DNA of 64,000 nt, from positions 1,302,001 to 1,366,000 of the forward strand of contig OY781923.1 of NCBI GenBank assembly GCA_963677225.1. Direction: 5' to 3'. Shown piece after piece: positions 8,700 through 18,207 of the stretch. This stretch comes from SABI01 sp028532915 (lineage in GTDB: Bacteria > Spirochaetota > Spirochaetia > Sphaerochaetales > Sphaerochaetaceae). The translations under genes and the position numbers were made by a program. The notes under the pieces were generated by a model. It was given only the letters and a program-made list of their open reading frames with translations. It searched no databases and was not told the origin of the DNA. The first letter of the stretch is position 1, and the number at the start of each line of letters is the position of its first letter.

Positions 8700-8988
8700 T
8701 GCGCTTTCCCTAACCAGAATATAATAAAAAACTATGCAGATATCCACCGCCGATGGTATTTTAATGCCTATTTGATTTACACTTATGAACTGTTTCATAT
8801 GGTATAAAAAGCAGTAAGTACGATCTTCTTTGTTGGCGATGATCCTGAAATTCAATGACTATTGCTTTGAGGATCTGCAGAACCCAATTTGCATTCTACA
8901 AGGCTGCAGGGAGATATGTAATAAGGTTTATCAAAAGATTCGTCGACTGTTGATTTATATGCTATCATTGAGTGAACAAGGAGGCCGC

Positions 8989-9624
8989 GTGAGCGATCAT
9001 TCAATACCGAAACTGTATCACAGGTATTTCGTGGAAAAACAAGACGAACGGCGACAGCTGTTCGAAGTTGTTGCGGACAGATATCATCCGCAGAAAGGCA
9101 TCTATCCCGGTTCGTTCGTTCATATCACCCCGTCATTGTTCATAAGCGAAATGACCTATATCGATAGTGACAGAAGACTTTCTGCCTTCTTTGAGGATTC
9201 TAAAGTCAGAGAGTTCATTGCCGAAAACAAAGTCTATCCGCAAGACCCTGTCATAGACTGGTACCAGTCAGACTATTCGGAAAAGCTTCCTGTTCAGAAG
9301 GGAATCTTTGATGTCATGTTTTCCTTCTATGCCGGGTTTATCTCGCAAATCTGCAAAGGTTATCTGAAAGAGGGAGGGATAATAGTGTGCAACAACAGCC
9401 ACGGAGATTCTTCCCTTGCATCGGTAGATAAGGATTATCAGCTGGTCGCAGTTATAAGAAGAAATATAGACAACTTTACAATCTCAAAAGAGAATCTCGA
9501 TACTTACCTCATCAAAAAAGATGGAACACCCATCGACCGGGAGAAAGTAATCAAAAGGATGGTGGGGGAGAATTTCACGAAGAAGGCTTTCGCCTACATC
9601 TTCAGGTATCAGCCGAAATCATGA
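8989..9624 (+). CDS. Rossmann-fold methyltransferase-like protein, unknown substrate
   Basis: The frame runs from 8830, but AGGAGG at 8979-8984 points to GTG 8989 as the start, giving 211 residues. The segment KGIYPGSFVHITPSLFI...MTYIDSDRRL reads like the first half of a class I SAM-binding domain with a degenerate glycine motif. FDVMFSFYAGFISQICKGYLKEGGIIVCNNSHG reads like motifs IV-VI, with 'NNSHGD' in place of the usual catalytic loop. I recognise the pattern from conserved hypothetical methyltransferase-like proteins but know no assigned substrate. The gene is single, followed by the tRNA-Asn region on the other strand. Confidence 0.65.
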   Translation: MSDHSIPKLYHRYFVEKQDERRQLFEVVADRYHPQKGIYPGSFVHITPSLFISEMTYIDSDRRLSAFFEDSKVREFIAENKVYPQDPVIDWYQSDYSEKLPVQKGIFDVMFSFYAGFISQICKGYLKEGGIIVCNNSHGDSSLASVDKDYQLVAVIRRNIDNFTISKENLDTYLIKKDGTPIDREKVIKRMVGENFTKKAFAYIFRYQPKS

Positions 9625-9709
9625 CTTTCACTGAAATGAGGTACATTTCCTTAGAATACTAGACTCAAACTATTGTTAAAGCGTGAAAAATCAATGAATG
9701 AGAGTTAAA

Positions 9710-9750
9710 AAGAAAAAGAGTCAAAATCTTTCATAAGAAAGATTTGACTC
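9710..9750 (-). terminator. terminator of the tRNA-Asn transcript (probably bidirectional)
   Basis: On the minus strand GAGTCAAATCTTTC pairs with GAAAGATTTTGACTC around a TTAT loop, followed by TTTTTCTTTTT. On the plus strand the same stem is followed at a distance by TTTTT and could also stop the methyltransferase-like gene. Confidence 0.85.
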
Positions 9751-9763
9751 CATGTTTTTCTAG

Positions 9764-9836
<73 letters not shown>

Positions 9837-9856
9837 ATGCTCAACGAACAATGGGT

Positions 9857-9885
9857 AATGTATATGATAAAGCGACTCCTGTCAA
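9857..9885 (-). promoter_or_regulatory. sigma70 promoter of tRNA-Asn
   Basis: On the minus strand a perfect TTGACA (9880-9885) is separated by 17 bp from TACATT (9857-9862), about 20 nt upstream of the mature tRNA 5' end. Confidence 0.7.
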
Positions 9886-9915
9886 TACATTTTCGATGAA
9901 AGAATCATCAAAAAA

Positions 9916-10884
9916 TCAGCTTTTCTGATATGCATCCCATGTGGTTTTGATTATCTGATTGAGTGAACTGTGTTTAGCTTCCCAACCGAGGATATCCTTG
10001 GCCATTTTTGATGAAGCAACAAGTTTTGCAGGGTCACCGGCTCTTCTTCCGACAATCTCCTCTTTGATTTCTTTTTGTGTCACTTTTCTCGTTTCATCGA
10101 TAATCTCACGAACCGACAGACCGGATTCACTTCCGAGGTTTACTATGAGAGACTGCTTTTCTTTCAAAAGAAAATCGGCAGCCTTAACGTGTGCATCGGC
10201 GAGATCGGTGACATGAACATAGTCTCTCACTCCGGTACCGTCACTAGTATCGTAATCGTTTCCGAATACCTGGATGGCAGAGCGTTTTCCTGTGGCGACT
10301 TCCATTACTACAGGGATAAGATTGGCCGGATTCTTTTCAAGCCCTCTCATCTTTCCTTCCGCATCATACCCTGCGGCATTGAAGTATCTGAGAGAAACAT
10401 AATTGCTGCCATGAAGCTGGTGGAACCACTCGAGATTTTCTTCTATAGCACGCTTGGTGTACCCGTAGTAGTTCAATGGGCTGGTGGGGTGCTTCTCATC
10501 GATCGGCAGGTATTGAGGCTCTCCGTAGACCGCAGCGGAAGATGAGAGAATGAATGCATTGACAGAGTGTGCCTGACAGCCCCGTATAAGATTGAGTGAA
10601 CCGGTGATGTTGTTGAGGGCATATTTTGAAGGATCAACCATCGATTCCCCTGCAGCCTTGAATGCCGCCAGATGAACAACAACGTCCCATCCGTCATTCA
10701 ATGCTTCAGTGACGGCCTTTTCATCCAGAATCGAATGTTCATAGAGAATGCACTCTTTCTGCACATTCTCACGAAGTCCTGACGAGAAGTCGTCGAACAC
10801 GCCGACAGTATCTCCCCGATCCAAAAATGCCAAGGCTACATGAGTCCCGATATATCCCGCGCCGCCAAACAATAGTACTTTCAT
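9916..10884 (-). CDS. galE: UDP-glucose 4-epimerase
   Basis: This 322-residue member of the extended short-chain dehydrogenase family interconverts UDP-glucose and UDP-galactose. It shows the NAD-binding GGAGYIGTH motif at residues 8-16, the DDFSSG loop, the catalytic Ser/Tyr/Lys set (SSSAAVYG and YYGYTKR), RYFNAAG, and GTGVRDYVHVTDLADAH, which is typical of GalE. It lies 27 nt after a phosphohexomutase gene in a three-gene minus-strand run (unknown protein, mutase, galE), consistent with nucleotide-sugar supply for cell-surface polysaccharide. No terminator is visible between its stop and the tRNA-Asn promoter region. Confidence 0.95.
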   Translation of the reverse strand: MKVLLFGGAGYIGTHVALAFLDRGDTVGVFDDFSSGLRENVQKECILYEHSILDEKAVTEALNDGWDVVVHLAAFKAAGESMVDPSKYALNNITGSLNLIRGCQAHSVNAFILSSSAAVYGEPQYLPIDEKHPTSPLNYYGYTKRAIEENLEWFHQLHGSNYVSLRYFNAAGYDAEGKMRGLEKNPANLIPVVMEVATGKRSAIQVFGNDYDTSDGTGVRDYVHVTDLADAHVKAADFLLKEKQSLIVNLGSESGLSVREIIDETRKVTQKEIKEEIVGRRAGDPAKLVASSKMAKDILGWEAKHSSLNQIIKTTWDAYQKS

Positions 10885-10911
10885 ATAGAATGTTCCTTCT
10901 GTTAATATTTC

Positions 10912-12249
10912 TTAATGAAATTTATTGATAATAGATGTAAGCTGTTTAAGCTTTTCATCGAGTTCATCCCTGCTTTTTGCTTCCACAACGAGACGTAGGT
11001 AAGGTTCAGTATTAGATTTTCTCACATTGAACCACCATGAATCGAATTCAATGCGGTATCCGTCAAAATCGAAAATCTTCGTTACATCTTCACGTTTACC
11101 GAAAGCCTCGAACAGCGCCTTCATTGCTTCATCTTTCTGTTCCAGTTTGAAATTCTTTTCACCACTGTTCGCATAGGCGATAACCGAATCGATGAACTGG
11201 GAAAGGGTCGACCCCTCTTTCTTCAGCTGCACCATGACCTGAAGGACGATGAGAGCCGCAACCATACCGGAATCACAGTGGTTGAAATCTCTGAAGTAAT
11301 AGTGCCCTGCCAGTTCTCCTCCGAAAATACCTTTTATCTCGCGCAGTTTGGTTTTTGCATATGCGTGACCGACTTTCCAGGTAGTCACATCCGCACCGGA
11401 AGCTGTCAGATACTCCGATGTGGATCTGCTTGTCCTGATATCAATAAGAACAGGGCCTTTCTCTTTTTCAAGATAGTATTTGCCCAGCAGGGCAGTGATG
11501 TAGTCAGGTTGTATGAACCGTCCCTTTTCATCGATGAACATTACCCTGTCCGCATCGCCGTCGAATATGACACCGATATCACTTTTATTCTTCAGAACCT
11601 CGCCGATGATATCTTTGCAGTTCTCGACTTCGAGTGGATTTGGTTCATGGGCAGGGAACGTTCCGTCAAAATGGTCGTAGATGTAGTGATGATCTGTCCC
11701 GAACAAGTCTTTCGAAAGAAGATTGGCCATACCGTGTGATAGATCGAAGCTGATATTAAGTGAAGACAGATCCGGCAGATACGATCTGAGATATTCAAGG
11801 TATGCATCTCTGACCGGTGTTTCTATGATCTTTCCCTTTTGTTCGGCAACGACGATCTTCCGTTCGTTCACCATCTTCTCGAGCTCTTTCAGACCGGAGT
11901 TTTCTCCTACAGGAAGAGCTCCCTCCTTACTGATCTTCAAGCCGTTATAGCGTGCGGGGTTATGAGATGCCGTAATCTGAACCGATGCTTTTCCTTTCAG
12001 AAATACTGTCGCGAAATAAAGCATCGGCGTTGTGGCCAGATCTATGTTCCAAACATCGGCTCCACAATCATTTATTCCTCTGCACAGCGATTCATATATC
12101 TCGTCGCTGCTTGAGCGGACATCTCTGCCGACAATGACATGATCGGAATCAAGCAGAATAGGGAGAAAATAACCGATCTTGTAGACCGTCTCCTTATTAA
12201 AATCCTTATTATAGACACCACGGATATCGTAAGCTTTGAATGCTCCCAT
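10912..12249 (-). CDS. manB: phosphomannomutase/phosphoglucomutase (AlgC/ManB type)
   Basis: This 445-residue alpha-D-phosphohexomutase converts hexose 6-phosphates to 1-phosphates. All four active-site elements are present: KAYDIRG at the N-terminus, the phosphoserine loop TASHNP (about residue 105), the magnesium loop DGDADR (about 237), and the phosphate-binding RKSNTEPYLRL near the C-terminus, with a sugar-binding GGELAGHYYF segment. The KAYDIRG..Y and GELAGH motifs fit the PMM/PGM branch rather than GlmM. It overlaps the upstream small gene by one base (TAATG-type junction) and precedes galE by 27 nt, so the three are probably co-transcribed. Whether mannose or glucose phosphate is preferred cannot be told. 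Confidence 0.9.
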   Translation of the reverse strand: MGAFKAYDIRGVYNKDFNKETVYKIGYFLPILLDSDHVIVGRDVRSSSDEIYESLCRGINDCGADVWNIDLATTPMLYFATVFLKGKASVQITASHNPARYNGLKISKEGALPVGENSGLKELEKMVNERKIVVAEQKGKIIETPVRDAYLEYLRSYLPDLSSLNISFDLSHGMANLLSKDLFGTDHHYIYDHFDGTFPAHEPNPLEVENCKDIIGEVLKNKSDIGVIFDGDADRVMFIDEKGRFIQPDYITALLGKYYLEKEKGPVLIDIRTSRSTSEYLTASGADVTTWKVGHAYAKTKLREIKGIFGGELAGHYYFRDFNHCDSGMVAALIVLQVMVQLKKEGSTLSQFIDSVIAYANSGEKNFKLEQKDEAMKALFEAFGKREDVTKIFDFDGYRIEFDSWWFNVRKSNTEPYLRLVVEAKSRDELDEKLKQLTSIINKFH

Positions 12250-12713
12250 TAATGATCTCCTTTAAAATTTGCCAAAAACTCTTTATGATTTATTAATTCA
12301 AAAAAATAATTTGTGCCGTCTTTTAATGCGACCCTCGTTACAAGAGGGGAAAAGATACGTTCCAGAGTGGATGCGGTAGGAATCATGGAAGCCTTTATCG
12401 ACTGTTTTGCACAGGATGTCGCTTTAGATTTTGTTACCTGAGTAATACTTTCGATCTGGTCACGTTCGAAAGACCCCTCCATCTTCACATATTCGGGTTT
12501 CTTCTTTTTACTGGTGAGTGCTATGCCGAAAAGCGCCGCTTTTCGTTCGAAATCTTCAAAGTGGAAGATTCCGTTTATCTCATAGATGAAGACCCCGAAT
12601 TCCCTTATGATACCCTCCGTTGAAGCGAACCAGGTACTATAGGTCCTGTAATCTACTTTACCGCCGAACCTTTTTTCCAAATTGTCGATAAATTCTTGGG
12701 CATCTTCATTCAT
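12249..12713 (-). CDS. conserved hypothetical protein, 154 aa
   Basis: This is a soluble, lysine-rich 154-residue protein without signal or membrane helix. Its second half (FERDQIESITQVTKS ... TRVALKDGTNYFFELINHKEF) has an alternating strand pattern ending in a helix, reminiscent of bacterial PH-like domains; this is a weak structural guess. It is the first gene of the mutase-galE run and overlaps the mutase start by one base, so translation is probably coupled. It is divergent from the RlmK-like gene across a 73-nt gap. Function unknown. Confidence 0.7.
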   Translation of the reverse strand: MNEDAQEFIDNLEKRFGGKVDYRTYSTWFASTEGIIREFGVFIYEINGIFHFEDFERKAALFGIALTSKKKKPEYVKMEGSFERDQIESITQVTKSKATSCAKQSIKASMIPTASTLERIFSPLVTRVALKDGTNYFFELINHKEFLANFKGDH

Positions 12714-12786
12714 TCTCTTACCTCTTCTCTATCTTTTTTTTACCTTATCATATATACTCCGGCGATGAAAGGCAATCAGAATTAGA

Positions 12787-14961
12787 ATGGAAACTTATAT
12801 AGCAAAGGATTTTGGTAAACTACTCAAGCGTAATGCGTTACAGACACGAAGGATAATGAATAGTCTGGATACGAACGTGATGAGAGTTTATGACAAAAAT
12901 ATTGATTCATTACAAGTCTCAGTCGATTTATATGCCAACTATGCCAGAATCACTGATTACAGTTCATATGAACTCGGTGAGGATGAAATTACAGAGATAT
13001 GTGATATCGTATCGCGTAATCTCTATGTTGAACATGACAAAATCGTCTATCATCGGCGTCAGAAAAGAGAGAAAGGTGAACAGCATCAGCAGCTCGAAGA
13101 TGAGTCATTGCTGGTAACAGTTCAAGAAAACGGATTGTCATTCATAGTCGACCTTACTAAGAGGATTGACACCGGTCTGTTTCTGGATCATATGATCGCA
13201 AGAAAATCGTTAATGGAAAACTGCAAAGGACTGAACGTTCTGAATCTATTTTCATACACAGGTGCATTCAGCGTGTATGCCGCCAAAGGAGGAGCCGCTT
13301 CGGTCACCTCGGTAGACCTGTCGGCTACCTATTGCCAGTGGTGTGAAAAGAATCTACAATTGAATGGATTTACTGGAAAACAGTATTGCGTAATAAATAC
13401 CGATGCGCTATCGTTTATCTCCGCTGAAAAGGAAGCGGGAAAGAAATACGATATCATCATATTCGATCCTCCCAGTTTTTCAAACAGTAGGAAAATGGAA
13501 AATGATTTTGATGTACAAAGAGATTACCTCGATGTCATCACGTCTCTGCATGCATTATTGGTTCCAAAAGGAGCGATCCTTTTCTCGACAAATCTATCGA
13601 GTTTTACCCTGGATAAAAGAAGAATACACGGATACCAAGTGAGAGAAATCACCAAGGAGAATGCAGCTCCTGGGTTCTCAAAGAAGAAAAATTCTCTAAG
13701 GAGTTGGATTTTGGAGAAATATAATGAAGATGCTGTTTTGGAGAAAGAACAGCTTGAAGAAAATCAGGTGTTGAACGAAACACAGAACGAAGAGGAAGTT
13801 GCGCCTCTTATTGATATCGCTAACGATAGTGAAGAAGAACTCGATATCGATTTCATCCTAGGCGATGAAATGATGGAGGATGAACCACAGCAGGAAGCAA
13901 AGTACGGAATAAATGACGGAAAGAATACAAGACAGAGAAGATACGAAAGAAGACATCCGGGTGAAGTAGCAGCCGATAGAAAGGTCGTGGAAGAAAAGAC
14001 TCCAGAAAAATCAGGGAAAGCAGATCCTTTTGCCTCTCTTCAATGGGAATCGCCGAAAGGTCACAATAAAGCCAAGAGAGACAGAAGGTCTTCCGATAAA
14101 GGACGCACTTTCGACCGCGACAGACGCCCCTACGATCGGGATCGTTCTTTTGACCGCGACAGACGTCCCTTCGATCGCGACAGACGTCCAAACGATCGGG
14201 ATCGTTCCTACGACCGTGACAGAAGACCCTTCGATCGCGACAGACGTCCAAACGATCGGGATCGTTCCTTCGACCGTGACAGAAGACCCTTCGATCGCGA
14301 CAGACGTCCAAATGATCGTGATCGTTCCTACGACCGTGACAGAAGACCCTTCGATCGCGACAGACGTCCAAATGATCGTGATCGTTCCTACGACCGTGAC
14401 AGAAGACCCTTCGATCGTGACAGACGTCCAAATGATCGTGAGCGTTCTTTTGACCGCGATAGACGTCCCTTCGATCGCGACAGACGTCCAAATGATCGTG
14501 AGCGTTCTTTTGACCGCGATAGACGTCCCTTCGATCGCGACAGACGTCCAAATGATCGTGATCGTTCTTTCGACCGTGACAGAAGACCCTTCGATCGCGA
14601 TAGACGTCCAAACGATCGTGATCGTTCTTTCGACCGTGACAGAAGACCCTTCGATCGCGATAGACGTCCAAACGATCGTGATCGTTCTTTCGACCGTGAC
14701 AGAAGACCCTTCGATCGCGATAGACGTCCCTTCGATCGCGACAGACGTCCAAATGATCGTGATCGTTCTTTCGACCGCGACAGACGTCCAAACGATCGTG
14801 ATCGTTCCTTCGATCGCGACAGAAGACCCTTCGATCGGGACGGAGGTTCTTTCAGCAAAGGTAAAGGAAACAGAAGCCGGCCGAAACCTTACGGATTTGA
14901 TCGTTTCTCAACGACAAGAACACGTGGGGGTGAAGAGGACCGTAGAGATAGTGAAGAATAA
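12787..14961 (+). CDS. RlmK-like rRNA guanine-N7 methyltransferase with Arg/Asp-repeat tail
   Basis: Residues 1-320 form a class I SAM-dependent RNA methyltransferase like the C-terminal half (RlmK) of E. coli RlmKL: an N-terminal RNA-binding part (VRVYDKN-type MRVYDKNIDSLQVSVD), motif I NLFSYTGAFSVYAAKGG (about 156), VDLS, and the catalytic-site FDPPSFSNSRKM (about 230). Residues 330-400 are acidic. From about residue 425 to the end the chain is intrinsically disordered and highly charged, with about 12 tandem 20-residue units of the type DRDRSFDRDRRPFDRDRRPN. E. coli RlmK makes m7G2069 in 23S rRNA; the same target is inferred. The tail is not part of the family and resembles RD/RE-rich tails of RNA-binding proteins and DEAD-box helicases. 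Confidence 0.85.
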   Translation: METYIAKDFGKLLKRNALQTRRIMNSLDTNVMRVYDKNIDSLQVSVDLYANYARITDYSSYELGEDEITEICDIVSRNLYVEHDKIVYHRRQKREKGEQHQQLEDESLLVTVQENGLSFIVDLTKRIDTGLFLDHMIARKSLMENCKGLNVLNLFSYTGAFSVYAAKGGAASVTSVDLSATYCQWCEKNLQLNGFTGKQYCVINTDALSFISAEKEAGKKYDIIIFDPPSFSNSRKMENDFDVQRDYLDVITSLHALLVPKGAILFSTNLSSFTLDKRRIHGYQVREITKENAAPGFSKKKNSLRSWILEKYNEDAVLEKEQLEENQVLNETQNEEEVAPLIDIANDSEEELDIDFILGDEMMEDEPQQEAKYGINDGKNTRQRRYERRHPGEVAADRKVVEEKTPEKSGKADPFASLQWESPKGHNKAKRDRRSSDKGRTFDRDRRPYDRDRSFDRDRRPFDRDRRPNDRDRSYDRDRRPFDRDRRPNDRDRSFDRDRRPFDRDRRPNDRDRSYDRDRRPFDRDRRPNDRDRSYDRDRRPFDRDRRPNDRERSFDRDRRPFDRDRRPNDRERSFDRDRRPFDRDRRPNDRDRSFDRDRRPFDRDRRPNDRDRSFDRDRRPFDRDRRPNDRDRSFDRDRRPFDRDRRPFDRDRRPNDRDRSFDRDRRPNDRDRSFDRDRRPFDRDGGSFSKGKGNRSRPKPYGFDRFSTTRTRGGEEDRRDSEE
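14107..14844 (+). repeat. 60-bp tandem repeat encoding a 20-residue Arg/Asp-rich unit
   Basis: Roughly 12 units of exactly 60 bp, with one shorter unit near 14726, run head to tail in the coding frame of the methyltransferase. Units differ mostly at synonymous positions (CGC/CGT/CGG, GAC/GAT), showing selection on the protein and older divergence than the 1,026-bp duplication at 1-3 kb. The array keeps several other frames open on both strands, which produces long spurious ORFs. Confidence 0.95.
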
Positions 14962-14984
14962 TCCGTTACAGATGGATAAAGAAG

Positions 14985-15010
14985 AAGACCGCTGCAAATG
15001 CGGTCTTTTT
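14985..15010 (+). terminator. terminator after the RlmK-like gene
   Basis: AAGACCGC and GCGGTCTT pair around a TGCAAAT loop, followed by TTTTT, 24 nt after the stop codon and just before the end of the convergent amidohydrolase gene. Confidence 0.85.
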
Positions 15011-15015
15011 CGTCT

Positions 15016-16278
15016 TCAGGTAAGCTGAAGAAATCTAGATGGATTCACACTGGCAAACCGGTGGATAACATCATCAGAAAATGGACTTTCTTCGAATATT
15101 CTCAAATAGTTGGTATAAGATTCAACCTTGGCCAGATTGACGCTGAAATCAGAACCGAACATTGACCGGTCGATAATCTTTTCTGCCAACTGTTCATCCT
15201 GCTGATAGATGAAACTGTGAAGACCTTTATAGAATGCGGGATCAGTACCACTGAAACTCATATCTGCATACACATGCTCATAGTCGGCCATGAATCCGAT
15301 AATCTGGTTGAACCATGGATCTTCTGTGAATGTACTGCCGATGAGACTTTTTATGCTCTTTTTTCCGAACAGGCTATACTGCCTTCCGTAGTGAGCAAAA
15401 TCGATGATCAACTCAGGATACTTTTCCAGTGCAGGTTTGAACGAGAGGGGAGCTGTGTACTTCTGGGCCAGTTTTGAATTGATTCCTCTGAATCCCTGAT
15501 CGTCACAATGGGTGATGATGGGGACGCGGTTTCTTTCGCAGAAGGAGTAGATATATTCGATCTTTTCCCGTTCTTTCTTTTCTTCTGGCCACGGATTCGT
15601 CCCCAATGGCGGGTAAAACTTTATACCTCTGAAGAATTTCTCGTTTCTTCCTTTTTTTGTATGAGGAAGCCTTACATGAGTATCTATCAGCTGTTCAATG
15701 AACCCGAGCGTATGCATAGCCGGATTTATCCCCAGAAAAGGAAAGAAATCTAGAAGTCCGTTCTTTTTCACTCTGCGGTACCATTTGATTCCGTCTATCG
15801 TATCCTGAACATATGCGAGAATCTTCTCTTGTTCCTCGCTTGTGTAATATGAGCGGGAAGAGGAATCATCACTTTTCGTGGAAAAATCCATCACCAGAGG
15901 TATCATTGCGTATTGATCATAAATGTGTGATCGAAAATGGAATTTCCCATCCCTGATATAAGGCTTGTCGGGATATGTAACCTTCGTGTTCTCTTTTTTT
16001 GCGGTAATGAACTGATGTGATGCAAAAGATCCGTGAAGATCTTCCTCCATCATAGCAAATATCTCTCCGATCGGACGTTCAAAGACGCTGAACATGTTGA
16101 GGATCGTGTTAAGTCCCTGCTGACCTCGCATAGCGGGTGTCAGCAGATAGCCCGGAGATAGAGCTCCTGAAGAGACGAAATCTGTGAAACCTTCACTCAC
16201 CGAGTCTACGAATGAGGAGAAACTCGGATGAATAAGATTCATCGCATGCATATGAGCATCAAAAAAGTATTCTTTCAT
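15016..16278 (-). CDS. amidohydrolase-2 family metal-dependent hydrolase
   Basis: This 420-residue soluble protein follows the TIM-barrel amidohydrolase pattern: an N-terminal FDAHMHAMN metal-binding segment, FRGIKFYPPLG in the middle (strand with the bridging-ligand region), THCDDQG and DFAHYG histidines, and MFGSDFSVN near the C-terminus carrying the conserved Asp. This layout matches the Amidohydro_2 (decarboxylase/lactonase-like) branch rather than ureases or deaminases. The gene is monocistronic, convergent with the RlmK-like gene, and unrelated in position to neighbours, so no substrate can be proposed. Confidence 0.8.
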   Translation of the reverse strand: MKEYFFDAHMHAMNLIHPSFSSFVDSVSEGFTDFVSSGALSPGYLLTPAMRGQQGLNTILNMFSVFERPIGEIFAMMEEDLHGSFASHQFITAKKENTKVTYPDKPYIRDGKFHFRSHIYDQYAMIPLVMDFSTKSDDSSSRSYYTSEEQEKILAYVQDTIDGIKWYRRVKKNGLLDFFPFLGINPAMHTLGFIEQLIDTHVRLPHTKKGRNEKFFRGIKFYPPLGTNPWPEEKKEREKIEYIYSFCERNRVPIITHCDDQGFRGINSKLAQKYTAPLSFKPALEKYPELIIDFAHYGRQYSLFGKKSIKSLIGSTFTEDPWFNQIIGFMADYEHVYADMSFSGTDPAFYKGLHSFIYQQDEQLAEKIIDRSMFGSDFSVNLAKVESYTNYLRIFEESPFSDDVIHRFASVNPSRFLQLT

Positions 16279-16338
16279 ACCTGTAGTATACAGTAAAACA
16301 ACTGCTGGTCAATCTGAAGAAATTTTCACATCCGGTTT

Positions 16339-18042
16339 CTAGCTGTTCTTCTTAGCGATTTTACCCCAGGAATCTTTCAGCGTGACTGTTCTGTTGAACA
16401 CAGGACGGTCGGGTGAGAAATCCTTAGAATCAGGAGTGAAATAACCGTTTCTGATAAACTGCAGATATTCTCCGGCCACGCAATCTTTCAATGCCGGTTC
16501 GACCTTGCAGTGTTCACAGGTGAGCAGAGAATCGGGATTGATGTCATCCAGATAGTTTCCGGTCCGTGCTCCCGGGTTCTCTTCAGTGAACAGTTTATCA
16601 TACAGGCGGACCGTCGCATCGATCGCGTGCATCTCGCTTACCCAGTGAATGGTACCTCTGACCTTTCTTTTATCGGGGGTTGTTCCGAATTTGCTTTCCG
16701 GGTCATAGGTGCAGTTGATCTGGATGATGTTTCCTTCGCTGTCTTTTACAATGTCGGTCGCAGTAATATAATATGTACCTTTGAGTCTGACTTCATTCCC
16801 TATGAAAAGTCTCCGGTATTTTTTTACAGGATTTTCCATGAAATCTTCCCGTTCGATGAGCAGGTTCCTTGAGAAGGGGACCTTCCGTTTTCCCATAGAG
16901 GGATCTTCGGGGTTGTTCTCGATTTCAAAGTATTCGACCTGATCGGCAGGATAATTGGTTATAACCACCTTTACAGGATCCAGAACGGCCATCACCCGCT
17001 TAGCCCGCTTGTTGAGATCTTCTCTGATACAGAATTCCAAAAGAGAATAATCAACGACACTTTCGACCTTTGCTACACCGATACGTGATATAAAGTCCTT
17101 GAGGGCTTCAGGTGAATATCCTCTCCTTCTCAGTCCGACGATTGTTGGCATCCTGGGATCGTCCCATCCGGAAACGACCTTCGAATTGACAAGCTGCAGA
17201 AGTTTCCTTTTGCTCATTACCGTATAGTTGATATTCAAACGGGCGAATTCATACTGATGGGGAGTATGGTCGATCTTATCTATAGAGGTCGCCCAGTCAT
17301 ATGCTGGTCGGTGGTCTTCGAACTCGAGTGTGCAGATCGAATGGGTTATACCCTCGATTGCATCGCTTATGGGGTGGGTATAGTCGTACATCGGATAGAT
17401 GCACCATTTGTCTCCTGTTCTGGGGTGTGTTGCGAATTTGATTCTGTAAAGTGCCGGGTCTCTCATATTGAGGTTCGGGGAAGCCATGTCAAGTTTGGCT
17501 CGAAGGACATACTTACCTTCAGGGTGTTTGCCCGCCTTCATTTCCTCGAACAGTCTCAGGTTCTCTTCGACCGGCCGGTCTCTATCGGGAGAATTCTTAC
17601 CCGGTTCGGTCAGAGTCCCTCTGTATTCTTTCACCTGTTCAGGGGAGAGAGAGTCAACATAGGCTTTCCCTTCCTTGATGAGTGAGACTGCGATTTCATA
17701 GAGCTGATCATAATAGTCACTGGCATGATAGAGATGATCGTTCCAGTCATATCCGAGCCATCTGATATCTGACTGGATCGACTCGATATATTCGATATCT
17801 TCTTTTTCGGGGTTCGTATCATCGAGGCGAAGATGGCAGATCCCGTTGTATTTCTCTGCGAGAGAGAAGTTTAAGATAATAGATTTTGCATGACCTATAT
17901 GCAGATACCCGTTCGGTTCGGGAGGAAATCTCGTGACGATCGTATCGTTGGGCACCCGATGGTTCGCCAGATCATCTTCGATTATCCTTTCAAGGAAGTT
18001 CAGACTTTTACTCTCTTTCTTTTCCACATCATCAATACTCAT
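16339..18042 (-). CDS. glnS: glutaminyl-tRNA synthetase
   Basis: The frame extends to 18204, but family-like sequence begins at MSIDDVEKKE (ATG 18042, preceded by AAGGTGG). The 567-residue class I synthetase shows the HIGH signature in PPEPNGYLHIGHAKS, the KMSKS equivalent VMSKRKL, the LRLDDTNPEKE and TLEFEDHRPAYDW segments that separate GlnRS from GluRS, and a C-terminal anticodon-binding beta-barrel domain. It charges tRNA-Gln directly, so this organism need not rely only on the transamidation route for Gln-tRNA. The gene is single and divergent from the MATE transporter gene. Confidence 0.95.
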   Translation of the reverse strand: MSIDDVEKKESKSLNFLERIIEDDLANHRVPNDTIVTRFPPEPNGYLHIGHAKSIILNFSLAEKYNGICHLRLDDTNPEKEDIEYIESIQSDIRWLGYDWNDHLYHASDYYDQLYEIAVSLIKEGKAYVDSLSPEQVKEYRGTLTEPGKNSPDRDRPVEENLRLFEEMKAGKHPEGKYVLRAKLDMASPNLNMRDPALYRIKFATHPRTGDKWCIYPMYDYTHPISDAIEGITHSICTLEFEDHRPAYDWATSIDKIDHTPHQYEFARLNINYTVMSKRKLLQLVNSKVVSGWDDPRMPTIVGLRRRGYSPEALKDFISRIGVAKVESVVDYSLLEFCIREDLNKRAKRVMAVLDPVKVVITNYPADQVEYFEIENNPEDPSMGKRKVPFSRNLLIEREDFMENPVKKYRRLFIGNEVRLKGTYYITATDIVKDSEGNIIQINCTYDPESKFGTTPDKRKVRGTIHWVSEMHAIDATVRLYDKLFTEENPGARTGNYLDDINPDSLLTCEHCKVEPALKDCVAGEYLQFIRNGYFTPDSKDFSPDRPVFNRTVTLKDSWGKIAKKNS

Positions 18043-18207
18043 CAAAATTCCACCTTCTCCATGAAAAATATTGTACAATTCTACCATATTGTCCCCATGA
18101 TAGAAAAGATAGGCGCTATGATCATTGCCTGCAAATAGACTGAAATTATGTATAAAATGTAAAGGAGTAGAGACATTCAGGATAATTTGATCTACAATCG
18201 ACATACT

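Noticed and set aside
14107..14844. Repeat array considered as a CRISPR
   Set aside because: Units are contiguous 60-mers without unique spacers, and lie in a coding frame. No cas gene is present.
13853..15028. Long open frames on both strands over the methyltransferase tail
   Set aside because: They are by-products of the 60-bp repeat, whose lack of stops in several frames is automatic; only the frame with the methyltransferase domain has a start, motifs and biased synonymous variation.
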